Positions 26,123 to 33,865 of a stretch of DNA of 64,000 bases are shown here, piece by piece. The DNA is from Collinsella tanakaei (GTDB lineage Bacteria; Actinomycetota; Coriobacteriia; Coriobacteriales; Coriobacteriaceae). Within the stretch, counting starts at the first letter, position 1. Every line of letters starts with the position of its first letter. The stretch covers positions 1 to 64,000 of the forward strand of contig NZ_JACJKB010000002.1 of the NCBI RefSeq assembly GCF_016900375.1, written 5' to 3'. Below the pieces are notes generated by a model. It was not told the DNA's origin. It made no database searches and saw only the letters and a program-made list of their open reading frames with translations. The translations under genes were made by a program, and so were the position numbers.

Positions 26123-27034
26123 TTAGATGGCCGCCTCAAGGAACATAGGGGTCTCGTCGAGCAGCGGGCTATGCAGGGCGGTGGGGTAGCTCAGCAACCC
26201 AACCGCGCCCTCGCCCACGTGCGTGGCGATGCACGGGCCGATAGTGGCGATGCCTCCGCAGACGCCTTCGAGCTCGTTGGTCTCCAACGGCTTCTCGAGC
26301 ATCCTGATCGCCTTGGCGGAACGCGTGTGAAGCTTGTAGTACGTGAGCGAACCCAGCTCCTGGGAGCGGCGGGTGAGCTGGCGCACCATGTAGGCGATGC
26401 CGTTGCGCAGGCCCTTTGCCTTGTGGGCGACCTCGATGCAGCCGCGCTCGCCGACCTCGATGACCACCTTCACGTTGAGGATGGAGGTGGCCAGGTGCTG
26501 CGCGCGCGTGGCGCGGCCGCCCTTGACCAGGTTGCCCAGGTTGTCGGGAATAAAGTGGATCTTCACGCTATCGCGGATGGCGAGCACGCGCTCGATGGCC
26601 TCGTCCATGGTGCCGCCGGCCTCGGCGACCGCGGCGGCCTCGAGCACCATGGCACCCAGGCCGACCGTGGCGGAGTAGCTGTCGATGACCTCGACGCGCA
26701 CGCCCGACGGCATCTGCTTGGCCAGAAAGCGCGGCGTCTCGATGGTCGACGAAAGCTCGCGCGCGATATGGATGGACAGGATCTCGGTGTAGCCCTCGTC
26801 CACGAGCTGGCGGTAGGTCTCCACGAAGTCGGCCGGAGCCGGTTGGGAGGTCTGCGGCAGCTCCCTGACCTGCTGCATGAGGTCGAGGTACTCGTCGATC
26901 TGGATATCCACGCCGTCGCGGTAGTCGCGGCCGTTGGCCACGATGTGAAGCGGCACGACGCGGATGCCGAAGCGATCGATCGCTGCGCGGTTGATATCCG
27001 ACGCGCTATCGGTGACGATGGCGAACTTGCGCAT
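26123..27034 (-). CDS. DegV-family fatty-acid-binding protein
   Basis: The product has 303 residues, typical for DegV. The start FAIVTDSASD and TSQPAPADF are family hallmarks of the lipid-binding pocket. DegV (FakB-like) proteins bind a fatty acid in a two-domain fold and, in FakB, present it to a fatty-acid kinase. No kinase FakA is nearby. The gene begins 3 bp after the purA stop, and its ribosome site GGAAG lies in the end of purA, so it is translationally linked to the purine genes. Why a DegV protein sits between purA and purD is not obvious. Confidence 0.9.
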   Translation of the reverse strand: MRKFAIVTDSASDINRAAIDRFGIRVVPLHIVANGRDYRDGVDIQIDEYLDLMQQVRELPQTSQPAPADFVETYRQLVDEGYTEILSIHIARELSSTIETPRFLAKQMPSGVRVEVIDSYSATVGLGAMVLEAAAVAEAGGTMDEAIERVLAIRDSVKIHFIPDNLGNLVKGGRATRAQHLATSILNVKVVIEVGERGCIEVAHKAKGLRNGIAYMVRQLTRRSQELGSLTYYKLHTRSAKAIRMLEKPLETNELEGVCGGIATIGPCIATHVGEGAVGLLSYPTALHSPLLDETPMFLEAAI

Positions 27035-27037
27035 GGG

Positions 27038-28324
27038 CTACTTCCAATACCTGTTGATGGTCTGCTCGCGGTCGGGACCGACGGACACGAAGGTCACGCG
27101 GACGTGCGCGAGCTTCTCGATGTAGGCGACGTAGTCCTGCGCGGCCTGGGGAAGCTCGTCGAAGCTGCGGCATGCGGAGATGTCGCACTTCCAGCCGGGC
27201 AGCTCCTCGTAGACGGGCTTGGCGGCGGCGAACACGCTCTCGTGCTCGGGCACGGTGGTGTAGCGCACGCCGTCGCACTCGTAGGCGACGCAGACCTTGA
27301 TGGTGTCGAAGGCCGAGAGCACGTCGAGCTTGGTGAGCGCGATGTCGGTCAGGCCGTTCACGCGGGCGGCGTAGTTGGCGATCACGCCGTCGAACCAGCC
27401 GCAGCGGCGGCGGCGACCGGTGGTGACGCCGTACTCGTAGCCGTCCTCCGTGAGGGTGTGGCCCTCGGGCGTCTCGTACGCGAGCTCGGTGGGCATGGGG
27501 CCCTCGCCCACGCGGGTGATGTAGGCCTTCATGATGCCGAGCACGCGGTCGATGTTCTTCATGCCCACGCCGGAGCCCGTAACGGAGCCGCCGGCGGTGC
27601 AGTTGGACGAGGTCACATACGGATACGTGCCATGGTCGATGTCGAGCAGGGTCGCCTGGGCGCCCTCGAACAGGATGGACTTGCCGTCCTCGACCATCTC
27701 GTTGAGCAAAAGACCGCTCTCGCAGATGTAGGGACGCAGGCGCTCGGCCATGGGCAGGTAGTCGGCGCAGATCTGGTCGACCGTGTAGGTGGGCATGCCG
27801 AAGATCTTTTCGAGCTGCGGATTCACGCGGTCGAGCGCGCGTCCGAGCTTCTCGCGGAAGACGGATTCGTCGAGCATGTCCTGCATGCGCAGACCGATGC
27901 GAGCCATCTTGTCTTGGTAGCACGGGCCGATGCCGCGCTTGGTGGTGCCGATGTTGTGGTCGCCCAGCAGCTGCTCGTAGGCGCCGTCGAGGTCCATGTG
28001 GTACGGCATGATGATGTGCGCGTTGCCCGAGACCTTCAGGTTGGCGGTCGAGATGCCGTCGTGCTCGAACATGTCGATTTCCTCGAGCAGCACCTTGGGG
28101 TTCACCACGCAGCCATTGCCGATCACCGACACGCAGTCGGGATACATGATGCCCGAGGGCACCTGGTGCAGGCCGTACTTGCGGTCGCCCACGACGATGG
28201 TATGGCCGGCGTTATTGCCGCCCTGATAACGGACGACGCAGTCGAAATCCCCGGCGATCAGGTCGCAGATCTTGCCCTTACCCTCATCGCCCCACTGGGT
28301 TCCGACCAACACTGTCGACGGCAT
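27038..28324 (-). CDS. purA: Adenylosuccinate synthetase
   Basis: The product has 428 residues. It joins IMP and aspartate with GTP to give adenylosuccinate, the first step of AMP synthesis. Motifs are GTQWGDEGKGK near the start (P-loop), GGNNAGHT, KRGIGPCYQDK, and the GRRRRCGWFDGV segment. The start has AAGGAG inside a perfect CCTTACGTAAGG palindrome, which could fold over the ribosome site. A TATAAT -10 box lies 50-55 bp upstream. Confidence 0.97.
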   Translation of the reverse strand: MPSTVLVGTQWGDEGKGKICDLIAGDFDCVVRYQGGNNAGHTIVVGDRKYGLHQVPSGIMYPDCVSVIGNGCVVNPKVLLEEIDMFEHDGISTANLKVSGNAHIIMPYHMDLDGAYEQLLGDHNIGTTKRGIGPCYQDKMARIGLRMQDMLDESVFREKLGRALDRVNPQLEKIFGMPTYTVDQICADYLPMAERLRPYICESGLLLNEMVEDGKSILFEGAQATLLDIDHGTYPYVTSSNCTAGGSVTGSGVGMKNIDRVLGIMKAYITRVGEGPMPTELAYETPEGHTLTEDGYEYGVTTGRRRRCGWFDGVIANYAARVNGLTDIALTKLDVLSAFDTIKVCVAYECDGVRYTTVPEHESVFAAAKPVYEELPGWKCDISACRSFDELPQAAQDYVAYIEKLAHVRVTFVSVGPDREQTINRYWK

Positions 28325-28331
28325 GTTATCT

Positions 28332-28379
28332 CCTTACGTAAGGCACGTAGCCAAATGACGGTCAAACATCAATATTATA
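28332..28379 (-). promoter_or_regulatory. purA promoter and palindromic ribosome site
   Basis: A perfect -10 box TATAAT reads leftward at 28374-28379. A 12-bp palindrome CCTTACGTAAGG at 28332-28343 includes the A/G-rich part of the purA ribosome site. No convincing -35 box is seen. Confidence 0.55.
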
Positions 28380-28402
28380 CGGCCAAGTAGAGTTCGCCGG
28401 GT

Positions 28403-28443
28403 GTCCACTTTCAGGACGGAGATGTTTTCGGACATCCGCGCGG
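28403..28443. repeat. 41-nt dispersed repeat, copy 1
   Basis: It starts GTCCACTTTCAGGACGGAG and ends TCGGACATCCGCGCGG. The same 41 bases occur without a mismatch, on the opposite strand, at 51371-51411. Its right end runs into the giant palindrome. Confidence 0.9.
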
Positions 28444-28617
28444 CCCGCTGGCCTCTCTGGGGACGTAGCCGGAAGGCGCCAGGGCGTGAAATCGGGACAG
28501 GGGTTATTTCACATGGCGTGCGGCGTAATCGCCGCCCCATGTGAAATAACCCCTGTCCCGATTTCACGCCCTGGCGCCTTCCGGCTACGTCCCCAGAGAG
28601 GCCAGCGGGCCGCGCGG
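28436..28617. repeat. Giant near-perfect palindrome with 81-bp arms
   Basis: Arms 28436-28516 and 28537-28617 are exact reverse complements. The 20-nt centre itself has a 6-bp stem with a TAAT loop. From outside in, the arms carry GGGGACGTAGCC (CTACGTCCCC family), a CGCCAGGGCGTG segment and a GGGACAGGGGTTATTTCACA segment. It fills the space between the dnaB stop (28622) and the purA leader. Confidence 0.93.
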
Positions 28618-28621
28618 GCTT

Positions 28622-30019
28622 TTATTCCTCTGCGTGCTCGTTGAGCTCGTAGAACTTCGTCGATGCAGGCAGGAAGACGAGGTCGACGTCGCCGATGGGG
28701 CCCGAACGGTTCTTGGCCACGATGACGCGCGTGATGCCCTCGGGCGGGCGGTCGTCGCGGCCGGCCTCCTGCTCGGAGCTCGAGCGGTCCAGGAACATGA
28801 CGATGTCGGCGTCCTGCTCGATGGAGCCCGATTCGCGCAGGTCGGAGAGCTGCGGGCGCTTGCCGGTGCGCGACTCGACCGCACGCGAGAGCTGCGATAG
28901 CGAGATGACCGGCACGGCGAGCTCCTTGGCCATGATCTTGAGGGCACGACTCATCTCGGAAACCTCGACGGCGCGGTTCTCGGCGCGTCGTCCCGCCGGC
29001 GGGCTCACCAGCTGCAGGTAGTCGAGGATGATGACGGCCTTCTCCTTGTTATGGAGCATGCGGCGCGCCTTGGCGCGGATCTCGGTCACCGTGGTGCCGG
29101 GCGTGTCGTCGATCAGGATGTCGAGACGCGACAGGTCCTGGGTGGCCTCGTTGATGTTGGCCCACTCCTGCGGCGAGATGCGGCCGGTGCGGAAGTTGGA
29201 CATGTTGATCTGGGCATGCGCGCAGATGAAGCGCTGGGCGATTTCCTTGCCCGACATCTCGAGCGAGAAGAACGCGACCGTGTAGCCCTCCGACGCCGCG
29301 TTCAACGCCAGGTTCAGCGCGAACGACGTCTTACCCACGGCCGGGCGGGCGCCGATGATGACGAGCTGGCCCTCGCGCAGGCCCATAAGCATGCGGTCGA
29401 GACTCGGGTAGCCGGTGGGCGCGCCGTGGACCTCGCCGCCAGCCGCGCAGACCTCCTCGGCCTCGTTGTAGGCCTCAATCATGAACTCGGTGAGCGACTT
29501 GTAGGAGCTGCGCACCTCGCGCGCGGTCACGGAGAGCAGCATCGACTCGGCGCGCTCGATGACCTCCTTGGTGTCGGAGGGCGCGTCGTAGGCAAGGGCG
29601 TTGATCTGGTTCGTGGCGCCGATGATCTCGCGCAGCATGGCGTCGCGCCGCACGATGCCGGCGTGGTGCTGCCAGTTGACCAAGCTGAGCGTGCGGCCCA
29701 TGAGGTCAAGGATGTAGGCCTCGCCGCCCACGGCCTCGAGCTTGCTCTGTGAATTGAGGTAGTCGATGAGCGAGATGGAGTCGATCGGCAGGTTGCGGTC
29801 GTACATCTCGTGCATCGCGATGAATAGCGTCTTGTGCGCCGGGCGATAGAAGTCGTCGGGAAGCAGCTCGACGAGCGCCTCCTCCACGACCTCGGCGGAA
29901 AGCAGCATCGCCGCAAGGACGTTGGCCTCGGCCTCGACGTTGTTGGGCAGGCCCATGCGCGCGCCGCGGTCGGTCACGCCCGTGGGGGACCAAGAGTAAT
30001 CCTGTGAGGATGATGGCAT
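28622..30019 (-). CDS. dnaB: Replicative DNA helicase
   Basis: The product has 465 residues from ATG 30019 with AAGGAG upstream. It is the hexameric helicase that unwinds DNA ahead of the replisome. The N-terminal domain starts at GLPNNVEAEANVLAAMLLS. The RecA-like domain has Walker A GARPAVGKTSF at about residue 225, Walker B-type VIILDYLQLV, and the arginine-rich VISLSQLSRAVE and DLRESGSIEQDAD segments. No intein is present. It is downstream of the rpsF-ssb-rpsR-rplI genes, as in many bacteria, but separated from them by a terminator and a 758-bp gap. Confidence 0.97.
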   Translation of the reverse strand: MPSSSQDYSWSPTGVTDRGARMGLPNNVEAEANVLAAMLLSAEVVEEALVELLPDDFYRPAHKTLFIAMHEMYDRNLPIDSISLIDYLNSQSKLEAVGGEAYILDLMGRTLSLVNWQHHAGIVRRDAMLREIIGATNQINALAYDAPSDTKEVIERAESMLLSVTAREVRSSYKSLTEFMIEAYNEAEEVCAAGGEVHGAPTGYPSLDRMLMGLREGQLVIIGARPAVGKTSFALNLALNAASEGYTVAFFSLEMSGKEIAQRFICAHAQINMSNFRTGRISPQEWANINEATQDLSRLDILIDDTPGTTVTEIRAKARRMLHNKEKAVIILDYLQLVSPPAGRRAENRAVEVSEMSRALKIMAKELAVPVISLSQLSRAVESRTGKRPQLSDLRESGSIEQDADIVMFLDRSSSEQEAGRDDRPPEGITRVIVAKNRSGPIGDVDLVFLPASTKFYELNEHAEE

Positions 30020-30147
30020 GTGCGCTCCTTCGTGCCCGTCCGGCCGGCGCGGCGCCGGCGGCGTCGAGTCCGGTCCCGCAGCCGCTGCGGCTCGGGCCTA
30101 CCATGGTAAAGCAAAAACGCTTGTCAAGCTGGAGGCTTCTTGCAACG

Positions 30148-30493
30148 TACCTGCGTAAACGGCGGTATCAACATGGGGGTGTGGAAACCACGCCCCTCGC
30201 ATCCCGGCAAAACAGCGACTTTCCACGTTTTCCACAATCTGAAAGATTTTTCGAGGCGAGTTTTCCACAACAAAGCGCGTACCTGCGAATATACAGGCTA
30301 TACACCTGTTTTACGGGCTTTTTATTAAAGCTTTACTTGAATGTTTTATGAAACCGCAGGTAAATGGCAGTACTTTATACATTCCGCAGGAAGGGGGTTT
30401 GCAGGCGTATGCAGTCGAATAGGAGTTCGTATTCATCGATGTAATGCAAAGCATCGTCTAGCGATAACCCATACGCCGCGTACCTGTGGATTT
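30148..30493. other. Cluster of DnaA-box-like and TACCTGCG repeats
   Basis: The 758-bp gap between rplI and dnaB has TTTTCCACA at 30228-30236 and 30261-30269, TTTCCACA reversed at 30180-30187, and AAATCCACA reversed at 30485-30493. TACCTGCG occurs at 30148 and 30280, reversed at 30355, and as TACCTGTG at 30481. An AT-rich stretch at about 30310-30385 lies among them. The mix resembles an origin or a DnaA-controlled promoter region. Function is inferred. Confidence 0.45.
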
Positions 30494-30544
30494 CTCAACT
30501 GGTTTGCCCCAAGAAAACCACCTTGGGGAAAACCATGCGATTCC

Positions 30545-30667
30545 GGCAGGCGGGGGATGCAATTTCGGGGACAGGTCCCAAACTTTCACGGCGGCGGGAC
30601 TTTGCGTCAAAGTCCCGCCGCCGTGAAAGTTTGGGACCTGTCCCCGAAATTGCATCCCCCGCCTGCC
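30545..30667. repeat. Perfect 59-bp-arm inverted repeat, GGGACAGGTCCC family
   Basis: Arms 30545-30603 and 30609-30667 are exact reverse complements around a GCGTC loop. The arms hold GGGGACAGGTCCCAAACTTT followed by CACGGCGGCGGGACTTT. It sits between rplI and dnaB, downstream of the rplI terminator. Confidence 0.93.
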
Positions 30668-30720
30668 AGCCGCCCCCGGAACCGCATCATCTGAAATTGC
30701 ACCTCATCCTGAGCTCAAAC

Positions 30721-30753
30721 AAAAAGCCCGGATGCCGAGGGGCATCCGGGCTT
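30721..30753 (-). terminator. Terminator after rplI
   Basis: A perfect 13-bp stem AAGCCCGGATGCC with a 4-nt loop is followed by TTT on the minus strand, 25 bp past the rplI stop. Confidence 0.88.
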
Positions 30754-30777
30754 GCAATCAGGTGTGATCGCGAGGGG

Positions 30778-31299
30778 CTACTCGGCGGCAGCCTCGGTCT
30801 CGGTGGCCTCGGTGGCCTCCTCGACAACCTCGGTCTCCTCGACCGCGGACTCCTCGGTCACGCCGACCAGGACGTTCACGGTGGCGCGAATGTCGCGGTA
30901 CAGCGAGATGGCCACGGCGTGCGTGCCGGCAACCTTGATGGGCTTGCCGAGCTCGACGCGCTTACGGTCGACCTCGAGGTCGAGCTGGGCCTTGATGGCG
31001 TCAGCGATCATGGCAGCGGTAACGGAACCGAAGAGGATGCCCTCGTCGCCGACCTTGGCGTCGACAGTGACGGACTTGCCCTCCAGGGCCTCCTTCAGGC
31101 TGTTGGCATCGGCGATGCGGACAGCCTCGCGCTTAGCGATGTTGTTGCGACGCTCCTCGAGCTGCCTCAGGTTGCCCTTGGTAGCCGCAACGGCGAGCTT
31201 CTTAGGGAAGAGATAGTTCTCGGCGTAGCCCTGAGCGACATCGATGACGTCGCCCTCGCCGCCCTTGCCCCTGATCTCACCAAGAAGAATGACTTTCAT
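30778..31299 (-). CDS. rplI: 50S ribosomal protein L9
   Basis: The product has 173 residues, with AAGGAG before the ATG. L9 binds 23S rRNA near the L1 stalk base. The N-terminal MKVILLGEIRGKGGEGDVIDVAQGY and NYLFPKKLA are diagnostic. Compared with the usual 148-150 residues, there is an extra acidic C-terminal tail rich in Glu, Thr and Ala. Last gene of the rpsF-ssb-rpsR-DUF2232-rplI group. Confidence 0.96.
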   Translation of the reverse strand: MKVILLGEIRGKGGEGDVIDVAQGYAENYLFPKKLAVAATKGNLRQLEERRNNIAKREAVRIADANSLKEALEGKSVTVDAKVGDEGILFGSVTAAMIADAIKAQLDLEVDRKRVELGKPIKVAGTHAVAISLYRDIRATVNVLVGVTEESAVEETEVVEEATEATETEAAAE

Positions 31300-31341
31300 G
31301 AGATCTCCTTGCGAATAGCACCGCGGGATGCGATGCAGTGG

Positions 31342-32325
31342 TTACTGTTGAGCCTGTGCGTGTGAGCCGTCGCGCGGAAGGCGACGGAAGTTGGCCCACA
31401 CGTCGATCAGGCCGACGATGCTCATAAGGAAGAACATCGCCTCGGACCAGAAGAGTAGAAAGATGCAGACGGTCCTGGTAAAGCATCCGATTCGTTTGCG
31501 GGCCATCAGCGCGCTGACCACGCCGAATCCCTGGCACGCAAAGATGAAGCGGACGCTCATGAGCACCGTGAAGCTCACGGTACGCAGGACCTCGGCCTCC
31601 GGAAAGCCGGTGAAGGAGGCTCCCAGGCATACCACCGAAATCGCCAGCACCCCGACGCTCCACATGGGAGCATCGAAGCGCGCGATCGACGGGGCCTGCG
31701 GCGTGCGGCCGCACCGCGCGCCGGAAAGGAACGACCCGATACCGGCCAAAAGACCATCCATCATGGCGCTCAGGACATACATGAGCGGCCAGATGGCCTC
31801 GACCAGGGGCTCGAGCTGAGTTGTTACCAGCTCAGCCGAAACGCCCGTTCCCACCGAGTCGCGCACCCCTTGCATGAGGTACGCCACGGCCGTCTCGTGC
31901 ACCGATGTGCCGGATGCCGCCGCGATGAACGCGTCGACACCGTAGCCCACCAGCCCCGCCACCACGATGGCAATGGAAACGTTCGTGACCGTTGCCGTGC
32001 GCCACATGCAGGCGGAAATGCCCCAGCAGCACACGACGATCGGTGCGAGCAGAAACCCCAGTCCGGGACCGACCAGGAAGGAGACCGCCAGCAGCGCCAG
32101 GCCCTCGATAAGGGCGATGGCGAGGCCGCGGCTGCCCCGCGCCTCGGCAAGCTCGCGCATGCCGTACGCGGTGAGCATGATCCCGGCGAACGGAAGAAAC
32201 AACGACACCAGCAGGCCCAAGGCGAGCATGATTGCCCCGCGCGGCGCACGGGGCGCGCTCACGCGCCCGTTAGAGCCAAAGGGCACGATCGCCCTTTGCT
32301 GAGGGTCCGGACTTCCGTCCTGCAT
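31342..32325 (-). CDS. DUF2232 (YybS-like) membrane protein
   Basis: The product has 327 residues with about seven or eight membrane spans. Its place between rpsR and rplI and its even distribution of spans match the DUF2232/YybS family, a poorly studied integral membrane family often found in this ribosomal gene group. ATG 32325 has GGAG directly against it, which is too close; GTG 32286 has AAAGGG at good spacing and may be the true start. Function is unknown. Confidence 0.75.
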   Translation of the reverse strand: MQDGSPDPQQRAIVPFGSNGRVSAPRAPRGAIMLALGLLVSLFLPFAGIMLTAYGMRELAEARGSRGLAIALIEGLALLAVSFLVGPGLGFLLAPIVVCCWGISACMWRTATVTNVSIAIVVAGLVGYGVDAFIAAASGTSVHETAVAYLMQGVRDSVGTGVSAELVTTQLEPLVEAIWPLMYVLSAMMDGLLAGIGSFLSGARCGRTPQAPSIARFDAPMWSVGVLAISVVCLGASFTGFPEAEVLRTVSFTVLMSVRFIFACQGFGVVSALMARKRIGCFTRTVCIFLLFWSEAMFFLMSIVGLIDVWANFRRLPRDGSHAQAQQ

Positions 32326-32347
32326 CTCCTAGATCCTCGTCCCTCGC

Positions 32348-32614
32348 CTAGCCGCGGTTGCGCTCGCCGCGGGAAGACACCACGGGAACGGCGTAGGGCA
32401 GGAGAGCCATCTCACGAGCGCGCTTGATGGCGTTCGCGATGTCGTGCTGGTGCTGCGTGCAAGCGCCAGTGACGCGACGGGGCTTGATCTTGCCGCGGTC
32501 GGTCATGTACTTACGGAGAAGCTGAGTATCCTTGTAATCGATGTACTCGGTGTTCTCCTTGCAGAACTGGCAGTACTTACGACGCGGCTGACGTGCTGAA
32601 TAATCATTAGCCAT
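32348..32614 (-). CDS. rpsR: 30S ribosomal protein S18
   Basis: The product has 88 residues. The core [20 protein letters not shown], followed by [13 protein letters not shown], is diagnostic of S18, which pairs with S6 on the platform of the small subunit. The N-terminus has a CQFC pair typical of the zinc-type (C+) version, with a third Cys in TGAC. Located between ssb and the DUF2232 gene, as expected. Confidence 0.96.
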   Translation of the reverse strand: MANDYSARQPRRKYCQFCKENTEYIDYKDTQLLRKYMTDRGKIKPRRVTGACTQHQHDIANAIKRAREMALLPYAVPVVSSRGERNRG

Positions 32615-32689
32615 GTCAAAATACCTTTCGTTTGGCGCCGCGCTGCGCAGCGCCGCTCACTGAAATTACCGGGACCCCGTTCAAGCGAA

Positions 32690-33166
32690 CTAAAACGGAA
32701 TGTCCTCATCGTAGACGTCGACCGCCGGCGGGGCCTGCACGGGTGCAGGCGCGGGAGCCGGCTGCTGGTGCGCGGGCGCGGACGCGGCGTAACCGCCACC
32801 ATAGGAGCTACCGGCATCCTGGCCGTAGCCGCCCTGGTTGCCGCGGCTCATGAACTCGATTTCATCGACGATGACCTCGAGCTTGCTACGACGCTGACCG
32901 TCGCGCTCCCACGAGCTGTAGCGCAGCTTGCCCTCGATCGCGACCTTCGACCCCTTCTGGAGGTAGCGGCTCACGGCCTCGGCGCGCGTGCCGAACATCG
33001 TGCAGTCGACGAAGTTCGGATAATCCTCCCACTCGCCGGTCTGCGGATTGCGGCGACGGTCGTTGACCGCCACGCCAAAGCTCAGAACCTGAGTGCCGCT
33101 CGCGGTTGCGCGCAGCTCGGGATCGCGGGTGAGATTGCCGGAGATGTTGACTCGATTGATGCTCAT
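32690..33166 (-). CDS. ssb: Single-stranded DNA-binding protein
   Basis: The product has 158 residues: an OB-fold in the first 110 (SINRVNISGNLTRDPELRAT, FVDCTMFG), a Gly/Ala/Pro/Gln-rich flexible linker, and the acidic tip EDIPF that recruits partner enzymes. It coats single-stranded DNA in replication and repair. Gene order rpsF-ssb-rpsR is the usual bacterial arrangement. Confidence 0.97.
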   Translation of the reverse strand: MSINRVNISGNLTRDPELRATASGTQVLSFGVAVNDRRRNPQTGEWEDYPNFVDCTMFGTRAEAVSRYLQKGSKVAIEGKLRYSSWERDGQRRSKLEVIVDEIEFMSRGNQGGYGQDAGSSYGGGYAASAPAHQQPAPAPAPVQAPPAVDVYDEDIPF

Positions 33167-33229
33167 GTCTGACTCACTACCTCTCGTTCGGCCGCCTCCG
33201 CTTGGTGGCGGCCAGCTTCCAAAAAACGC

Positions 33230-33523
33230 TTACTCCATGTCGTCGCGACGAACGATCATGTGACGAACCACGGCATCGGTGATGCGCAGCACGCGGTCGA
33301 GCTCGGCGATCTGGGCAGGGTCTGCATGGAAGTTGATGAGGGTGTAGTCACCTTCGGTGAGCTTGTTGATCTCGTAGGCGAGCTTGCGCTTGCCCCACTC
33401 GTCAACGTTGTCGACCTTACCGTTACCGGCGGCGATCGTGGTATCGATACGCTTCATCACGGCGAGACGGGTCTCGGGATCGAGAGCAGGGTCGACGAAG
33501 AACAGCAGTTCATAGGCCTTCAT
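33230..33523 (-). CDS. rpsF: 30S ribosomal protein S6
   Basis: The product has 97 residues, with GAGGAGGTGACC upstream of the ATG. Features are KAYELLFFVDPALD, VDEWGKRKLAYEINK and ITDAVVRHMIVRRDD. S6 pairs with S18. It is the first gene of the leftward group, so the promoter should lie in 33524-33700, though I could not pick a clear pair of boxes. Confidence 0.96.
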   Translation of the reverse strand: MKAYELLFFVDPALDPETRLAVMKRIDTTIAAGNGKVDNVDEWGKRKLAYEINKLTEGDYTLINFHADPAQIAELDRVLRITDAVVRHMIVRRDDME

Positions 33524-33865
33524 GTGGTCACCTCCTCTGGGCTAAAAGGCTCCAGGTCGTGAAGGTGCGCCCGGAGCAGGAAAGGACCGGATTACTTTAG
33601 ACCAAAGACCCGCGTCTCTCAAGTTCCTGCTGGTACGACCTCATGACCTCCACACAACTTGTACCGCGTGCCGAGCGGCACCAGCATGCCATGGCGCTCC
33701 GACAGGAATCTGGCGGGTTGTGGCCCGAACCCGACAGCCACTCGGGGGCCGCCGTGCCCGTATCCGACAAGGCGGGTAATGAGGCGGGCCGCCGCCTTCC
33801 CGTGGGATGGGAGGGCGGCGGCCCGCGCGGGTTTGATGCGCTGCGCTCGCGATGGCTGCGGCGCG
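33524..33865. other. Intergenic region with a GC-rich hairpin
   Basis: This 342-bp gap holds the rpsF promoter side and a hairpin at about 33781-33828 with arms GCGGGCCGCCGCC and complement. The hairpin follows the DUF4013 gene stop by 38 bp and could act as its terminator, though no T run follows on the minus strand. Confidence 0.5.

Noticed and set aside
26018-28390. A 790-codon plus-strand frame across purD, degV and purA
   Set aside because: The three minus-strand genes are certain, so this is a shadow frame.
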